From assembly GCF_033958435.1 (NCBI RefSeq), contig NC_134137.1, forward strand, positions 225,907,501 to 225,971,500: 64,000 bases of DNA, given 5' to 3'. Numbering within the stretch: position 1 is the stretch's first letter; each line of letters begins with the position of its first letter. The notes under the pieces were generated by a model. That model did no database searches. It was not told where the DNA came from and was given only the letters and a program-made list of their open reading frames with translations. Made by a program: the position numbers and the translations under genes. This document shows positions 58,082 to 64,000 of this stretch, piece by piece. This DNA comes from Carettochelys insculpta. Its lineage: Eukaryota; Chordata; Testudines; Carettochelyidae.

Positions 58082-59914
58082 CCGAAACCAGAAATTCTGA
58101 GCTCCTCTTCTTCCTTTTGTTGTTCCAGCCTGGGAGACGCCTTCCCCCTCTGAGTGTCCTTTACCCCTTGAGAGGGGTAACTCTAAACAAACGACATAGT
58201 CTTATTGAGGCTAAACCTACCATCGTGCCCACTGCTGTATCCTAGGCCTCTTCAGGCCATCCTGCCAAGATGGGGGTGTGCTCATTTATCACTCTTGAAA
58301 AAAGGGATGGCAGGAAGTTGTGCTGAATGCCTTGAAGCTGAAATCGTGGAAGGAAATATAGGAGGAGGGGCTGGAGCTGACTGGCAGCGGGAGAAAGGAG
58401 TTAGAATCCAATGGGTACAGCCACCTGCTCTCTCATTTACTTTTAGCTCATACCACCCTGCACACAACCAAATCATGGAGCTGTTCTGCCAACTCCTGGG
58501 AGTCCATTAAAGCTGGACACTGAGGGGGAACCCAGGGAGCATCCGGAGCACCAGTTCTTGGGCATGCCCTGGGTTTCTGAAGAATTCAAACCTGGTGAGA
58601 TTCAAATAAACACGGCTCTCGAGCACTTTTTCCAGCCAGAAAGGACAAGGGCTTTGTTACCGCCCCTCTGTTTACAACACCCAGCTTGCAAAGACTCAAC
58701 TCCGAGTGGGGCAACAGATGCAAGTGAGGGACCAGCCCTCCAGCGCCTCTTGTTGCCAGCTCCACTGGTGCAGTTTTGTTGCAGACTGTGGGAAATATAG
58801 CCTGCAGCGGTCTCACAGGCAATGGGGCCAATGCGTTTGGTCTCACAGCTTTTCCTGCATTCCGTGCCCCCTCCACTGTCCAAGTACTTGCCAGGTTGCC
58901 GTCAGCAGTGCCTGAGAAATGGTTGGAAAAATCCACAGGATGCTGCCGTGCTATGAAAAATACAGTGCGACCGTAGCAGAGATAAGAGCAGTTAATGGAT
59001 AAACACGAGCCCGGAGAGCCTCAAAAGGGGATTTCTCCTTCTGGGATTACCAAACTCGGCTGCAAAGCATTGATTTCAAAGCATCAGGAAACAGGAAGGG
59101 TGGGGGGGAGCACTTGGCACTGCTCACGCACCTCTCCGTCAGCACTTCCTGATCCTTCCCCTTTGATGGGCTGTGTGCCCTTGTTCTCTAGCGCCCTTGT
59201 GCTGCCCAGCACCGGGAGTTGCCTAAGGAGCACCACCCTGGAACACAGGAGAGCTGCAAGAGACAGTAGGGGGACAGCAGTGAAATATGCATTAGAGATG
59301 CAAGCTGCTCCAAGAAGTAATAAATCTCAAACTTACCCACTGGTGCTTCAGGCCCTGCTCTTAGTGCCCTGAGCAGAGTTGCCAGACTGGATCAATCCCA
59401 CTGTCCAGCCACTATCCTGTCTCTGCTAGTGGCTAGCAGCAGGTGTTTGGGGAAGGGGTGAGACCCCTCCACAGCAGGCTGAGGCGGGATAACCTACCAC
59501 TCATGTGAGGTCTCAGCCTCGTGGAAGCCCTAGGCATGTCACTTGGCCATGCTCCTCACCCTCCTGGCTCAAAGAGGGAGAGGTGGTGGAAGGAGCTGGC
59601 TTGACTTAGAGGTCCCTGCTCTGACTGGCCCCCACCTGGCTTACTCCCAGGTCTGGATCGAAAGGGGAAGCCGTGAGTGAAGAAAGCAATTAGCTCAGCA
59701 GAAGTATGGAACTGAGGCTGCAGCTCCCGGTCAGCCAAACTAGTGTCAGTCTGGAGAATTGTTCTGGAGAGTGTGTGGGGGGGGTCCCATTACTGACGTG
59801 TATGTGAGAGGGGTCCCATTGCTGGCGCACACGTGTGTGTGTGAGGGGTCCCATTGCTCCCTAGGGAGAAAGGTTGTGTGTGGCCATGGCCCACCTATTT
59901 TACATAAACTGGGT

Positions 59915-60010
59915 GAAGAGCAAGCAGTCCTGTAGCACCTTAGAGACTAACAAATTCATTAGGTCCTGAGCTTTCAAGGGTGAGACCCACTTCCTCAGAT
60001 GACTGGAGCA
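59915..60010 (-). mobile_element. Penelope-like 3' tail, - strand
   Basis: AAGCAGTCCTGTAGCACCTT, AGAGACTAACAAATTCATTA and TCAAGGGTGAGACCCACTTC, the PLE tail in inverse. Confidence 0.85.
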
Positions 60011-60013
60011 GAC

Positions 60014-60340
60014 CAGGGGTGAGAAAAGTGGGGGTCGGACATGTGTGTGAAATTTCATAAAGTGGACACAGCACAATCAGCTACTGGGTCCCAGGCTCAT
60101 CCATCTCATTAAAAATGCTGAAATGTGCCTGTTTTTATGTACATGTGTACACATTTCTATACCGATTAGTCAAGTTTTTGCATTCTCCAGACTTAGTTTC
60201 TTACACGTCCCGAAAGGGGCTCTTTTCCAGATGAACATAACCGGATTTCTGTCAGTTTGGATTATATTAGACTGGTTGGAAGGGCTGCTAAGGGCCGGGA
60301 TGAAAAGTGGGGTCTGCTATAAAAAGTTTGCTCACCCCTG
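60014..60340 (+). mobile_element. Non-autonomous hAT element with 8-bp target duplication
   Basis: Termini CAGGGGTGAGAAAAG (left) and, in inverse, CAGGGGTGAGCAAAC (right). The flanks GAGCAGAC (60006-60013) and GAGTAGAC (60341-60348) agree at 7 of 8 positions, the hAT hallmark. An older copy is at 3430-3745. Confidence 0.9.
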
Positions 60341-60564
60341 GAGTAGACAGCTAGAATCCAGGGTTTATATAATGGTGGTGGGGGTGGGGAGGTGGGAGCG
60401 GAAAGAGGTCATCCATTGGCACTTGGACAGGAAGATGATGTCTCTCTCTGCGAGTTTCTGGGCTGCAATATTGTCGTAAGTAAGTCATTCTCCTAGGATA
60501 GGGTAGTTTTTGCTAAATGCACTTGCACCCCTAGAATTTGCAGGGTGTGCCGATTGAACCGTAG

Positions 60565-60800
60565 CAGAACTTTTGCTGCAGAGGAAGCACGCGGCTCTCG
60601 GTCAACGTTATGTGCACTCAGCGCACGCCTCGCTTCACGTGTCCTTGTTTTGTGTCTGTCACTTTAGTAATACCAGTAGGAAAAAACTGCACAGACCGAA
60701 ACCAGCAGAATCTGGCAGCCCTGCGGGGATGGACAACAGCAGACAAAATGTCTAGTGTGTCACACACACAACCCCAATGGGCAGCAGGTCTCCCACCACT
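60565..60800 (+). repeat. Dispersed repeat of unknown family, + copy
   Basis: Matches 20720-20990 in inverse: GCACGCCTCGCTTCACGTGT, TGTCACTTTAGTAATACCAG, TAGGAAAAAACTGCACAGAC, ATCTGGCAGCCCTGC. Confidence 0.6.
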
Positions 60801-61435
60801 GGTGTATGATGTGAATGCTCTGAAGTACTGCAAGGAGCAGTGGTGCAATCGCATGGCTTCTGCATGTGTCCTTCTGCCTTGTGTCTGAAGTTAACAGCTT
60901 GGTGTTTTCTGTTGGCAAAACACCTCCTGTTGGCTGGGTAAGGGGTTTTCAAAGGGTTTCAAAGCTACAGAACTGACCCTCCGGCTTATGTTACTTCCCT
61001 TTATTGCTGGTTGCTGGGCCACTCACTCAACCTGGCTCCAGAATCCAAGCCAACAGCTGGTTTTCTCTGGACAGTGTAGGAAGTAGAGCCAAAGCTCAGG
61101 GCCTGTCTGTCACAGGCATGTGTGTGGCTGAATATTTGGGCCCTGAAGCACAGGAAAAGGTGGTGCACCTTGGGGAATAAGATCCTCTGCAGCATAGCTA
61201 TGTCACACGTGTATGCAGGAAAGGCAGGCATGCTGGGATCGGCCAGCTGAGCTCCTAGGATTGGTGTTGAAAGATTGATCTGAGTTTATCTTGGACTAGG
61301 AAGGCACTGGGTTCAGGTTACAGCCCTTCCCAGTATAGACAGACACGTGTGCGTGTGTGTGTTTCCCCTCGCCATGCACCCATCCCCATACACACACCCC
61401 TTAGTCTGCTACACACCATGGGAGGGGAAGGATGG

Positions 61436-61464
61436 CGTGTGTGTGTGTGTGTGTGTGTGTGTGT
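61436..61464 (+). repeat. (GT)n microsatellite
   Basis: A 29-nt GT dinucleotide run. Confidence 0.95.
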
Positions 61465-61523
61465 TAAGCCATGGAGTGAGCCTGCCAGCTCAGACCACGA
61501 GCAAGAACCAGGTGAGTATCTTA

Positions 61524-61928
61524 GGCTACATCTACACTACGAAGTTATTTTGAGATAATAGCCAATATTTTGAAATAATTTTGCAAACATCTACACTATG
61601 CACGCACTATTTTGAAATAAATTTGAAATAGTGGGTGTGTTATTTTGAAATCAGTAACCCTCATTGCAGGTGGACTAATGCCTATTTCGAAATAGCTATT
61701 TCAAAATAGGTGCTCTTTAAGACACAGAATAGCGCTATTTCAAAATAAGCCATAATGGCGTCCAACTGCACTATTTTGAAATGGTGCTCTGGGTCTGGAA
61801 ATTCTATTTAGAAATAGCTAGGTGCTATTCAAAATGCATTTAGTGTGTAGCTGTGTTATTTCAAAAACAAGATATTTTGAAATAGCTAATCTCTTAACTT
61901 TGAAATATGTCTGTCGTGTAGCCATAGT
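61524..61928 (+). mobile_element. Non-autonomous DNA transposon rich in TATTTTGAAATA
   Basis: Termini GGCTACATCTACACTACGAA (left) and, in inverse, GGCTACACGACAGACATATT (right). The interior consists mainly of short inverted TTTCAAAATA/TATTTTGAAA units. Confidence 0.75.
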
Positions 61929-62779
61929 CTCAGAGACAGAATGCACAGTGCCACCTCAAAACCCTGCTCCACTTATCTGATGACCCAACTCCACTAAGGT
62001 CATCTCAGATGCATCAGAAGCAGATTGGAAAAAGAAGAAAAAAAAAGGCCCTTTCATAACACATTTTGGGGGGAAATGCCCTTTTTGTCTACTGCTTCTG
62101 ACTTGACTGACTGAAGGGCTGAAGTGTGAGTTCTTAGGAACAGAAGTTGTTGCTTGTTCTTGTGCCTGGCATGGAGATCAGCCAGATACTGTGACCCTGA
62201 ATTACCTTTATTTTAGTTTAAGGGAAATAATAAAACAAACAAAAAAAAAAAAAGTCAAGTCAGCCAGAGAGAACTCTGTCTGTCTTTCCCATGACCCACT
62301 GCAGCATCTCCAGCTCAGAGCACATCTACCTTACAAACTTTTGCCAACACAAGTGACGTTGGCTTAAAGCTATCACAGTTTGTCCATTGCTTGGGTATGA
62401 ACCTTCTTGGCTTCTTACATTGACCATGTGTGTCTAACACTGCACTGTGCAGTGCACCAAGGGTAGGTCTTCAGCTCACCAACATCCAGCGCACTGTGTT
62501 TTGGGGTGTTTTGGCAATGCATGCTGGGGTGGATGTAAGTGACACAGGGAGTAACTGGGACTGCTGGGTCGTGTTCTCATAATTCAGCTTTCTCTGCACC
62601 ATCGCTATCCCAGAATTTTCACAGCAAATTTGGATATCGCATGGATCCACCTGGTACTTGGTCTCAGTCTCCCAACTCTTAAACAAGCATGGAGCCCACA
62701 CAGCTCTGCGCCACAGCCATGAGGCTTGCAAACATGGGACACGCACGCCACAGTGCAGCCCCACAACAAGAGCGGCGAG

Positions 62780-63345
62780 GCACCTAATGATTTCCTTCCA
62801 GGCGGACTGATGGCCATGGCAAGAAGCAGTTTAAGATGGTCGATGGAATTCATGAAGCATCTGCAAATGGTGGAGCACAACTTCTGTGCCCAAGGAACAA
62901 GCACTGACTAACAGGATGGCATCACACTGCAGTCTTGGGATGAGGAGTGGTCGCTGCAGTACTTTTGGATGTGCAAACCAACACCCCTGTGTCCATGTGC
63001 TGAACTCACTCCAGCACAGGGTTATCAAAAAGAGAGCTGCATTGATGGGAGAGAAGCAAAGGGCGGTCATCTGTGTAAACTCGCGATGTTGTATGACTAC
63101 CAGAAAATGGAAATCATTTCAGTCAGGAAATCCCTCCATGGTGGCCATTGTCAGGCACATATGCAGAGCCATTAATCATCTCCAGCTATGCAGGACAGCG
63201 ACTCTGGGCAATATGCAAGGTCTGCAATGGATTTGCAGCAACAGGTTTCCCGAACTGCTGTGAGATGGTAGCTAGCATGCACATCCCTATTTTAGCACCA
63301 AACCACCTTGCCAAAACATACACCTACAGCTAGAGCTACTCTTCT
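62780..63345 (+). pseudogene. HARBI1-like PIF/Harbinger transposase relic
   Basis: Fragments in three frames resemble the nuclease transposase of PIF/Harbinger elements: WDEEWSLQYFWMCKP near 62935, then AIVRHICRAINHLQL near 63140 (helix before the catalytic region) and GFAATGFPNCCEMVASMHIP near 63232-63290, followed by NHLAKTYTYS. In HARBI1-type proteins the last block reads as an Asp-Gly-Thr-His motif; here the catalytic Asp region is altered (ASMHI). At least two frameshifts and the loss of everything downstream make it non-functional. The CDS start is not recognisable. Confidence 0.75.
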
Positions 63346-63436
63346 GTGAGAAGAGCTCAGTGTGAAGCTATGCAGCCTAGGGAAGCATAGAAAGAGCATT
63401 TTAATAGCAAGCTGCACTGACACGTTGTGACACTTA

Positions 63437-64000
63437 AGCCGTGCCTACACGTTCCGGCTACTTCAAAGTAGCTGCGCCAACTTCGAAATAGCGCCCGCCA
63501 CGTCTACACGTGGCGAGCGCTATTTCAAAGTTGAAATCGACATAAGGCAGCGAGACGTCGACGTCGCTATCCTTATGAGGAGATGGGAATAGCGCCCTAC
63601 TTCGACGTTGAACGTCGAAGTAGGGCACATGTAGCTGATCCGCGTCTCGCAACATCGAAATAGCAGGGTCCGCCATGGAAGCCATCAGCTGAGGGGTTGA
63701 GAGACGCTCTCTCCAGCCCCTGCGGGGTTCTATGGTCACCGTGTGCAGCAGCCCTTAGCCCAGGGCTTCTGGCTGCTGCTGCCGCAGCTGGGGATCCATG
63801 CTGCAGGCACAGGGTCTTCAACCAGTTGTCGGCTCTGTGGATCTTGTGCTGTTTAGTGCAAGTGTGTCTGGGAGGGGCCCTTTAAGGGAGCGGCTTGCTG
63901 TTGAGTCCACCCTGTGACCCTGTCTGCAGCTGTTCCTGGCACCCTTATTTCGATGTGGGCCACTTTGGTGTGTAGACGCTCCCCTGCAGCGCCTACTTCG
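63437..64000 (+). mobile_element. Family A Harbinger-like DNA transposon, cut by window end
   Basis: Begins AGCCGTGCCTACACGTTCCG after TTA (63434-63436). Follows 33362-34052 closely throughout (GTGTGCAGCAGCCCTTAGCC, GGAGGGGCCCTTTAAGGGAG). The last 120-130 bp lie beyond the window. Confidence 0.8.

Larger units (their letters stand above)
51582..58095 (+). other. VANGL1: Probable long 3' UTR of VANGL1
   Basis: No intron-like features or new coding exon are seen between the stop and the AATAAA at 58076, and the sequence just before that signal is AT-rich as expected of a transcript end. The extent is an inference. Inside it lie DNA transposon copies at 54004-54830 and a MIR at about 54915-55120, so alternative shorter ends are possible. 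The parts at 51582-54000 and 55120-58000 hold no repeat I recognise. Confidence 0.5.
58096..64000. other. Probable intergenic region downstream of VANGL1
   Basis: No exon with conserved coding content is found on either strand. Repeats listed separately fill much of 59.9-64 kb. 58100-59370 and 60890-61340 show nothing I can name. 59380-59560 may be a decayed CR1 end (TGCCAGACTGGATCAATCCC). Confidence 0.5.

Noticed and set aside
61524..61928. Array of short repeats considered as a CRISPR-like or satellite array
   Set aside because: The units are irregular inverted TTTCAAAATA motifs bounded by inverted termini, typical of a MITE in a vertebrate genome.
62471..62904. - strand frames of about 97-99 residues
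   Set aside because: No domain recognised; they run antisense to the Harbinger relic region.

Overview
The window is vertebrate nuclear DNA carrying most of one protein-coding gene on the + strand, VANGL1, the four-pass membrane core component of Wnt/planar cell polarity (PCP). Organism (inference): a turtle is most likely, and a crocodilian is the main alternative. The exons encode a tetrapod-type VANGL1. The non-coding DNA is crowded with CR1 LINEs, Penelope-like element (PLE) pieces, old MIR/CORE-SINE copies and many non-autonomous hAT, Harbinger and Tigger/pogo DNA transposons, a mix familiar from non-avian sauropsids.

Layout. 1-5579 is intron or upstream DNA with no recognisable exon. 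About 5580-5870 is the exon with the start codon (ATG at 5800); two short upstream ORFs precede it. Coding exons C1-C7 are 5800-5870, 7391-7517, 12181-12788, 43364-43497, 47398-47530, 49734-49968 and 51321-51581. Together they give 1569 nt, or 522 residues plus stop, with every junction in phase and GT-AG introns. The C3-C4 intron is 30.6 kb and is largely nested transposons. A long 3' UTR probably runs to a poly(A) signal at 58076. 58.1-64 kb looks intergenic and repeat-rich, with a broken HARBI1-like transposase. CASQ2, the tail-to-tail neighbour of VANGL1 in mammals, is not visible.

The most interesting signal is a 39-nt segment at 47064-47102, between C4 and C5. It has a good acceptor and a GTAAGT donor, is open in frame, preserves phase (1-1), and encodes 13 residues resembling the end of C4. 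It looks like an undescribed optional micro-exon of VANGL1 made by partial exon duplication.

Other notable structures are a head-to-head inverted PLE insertion (39135-40461) inside a DNA transposon with a 4-bp duplication; a 0.4-kb fold-back element inside the presumed VANGL1 3' UTR; a poly(A)-signal-plus-A24 tract just after exon C5; and a transposon carrying a nested GC-rich palindromic insert at 13.2-14.2 kb. Edges of repeats were judged by eye and are approximate unless a target duplication is stated.
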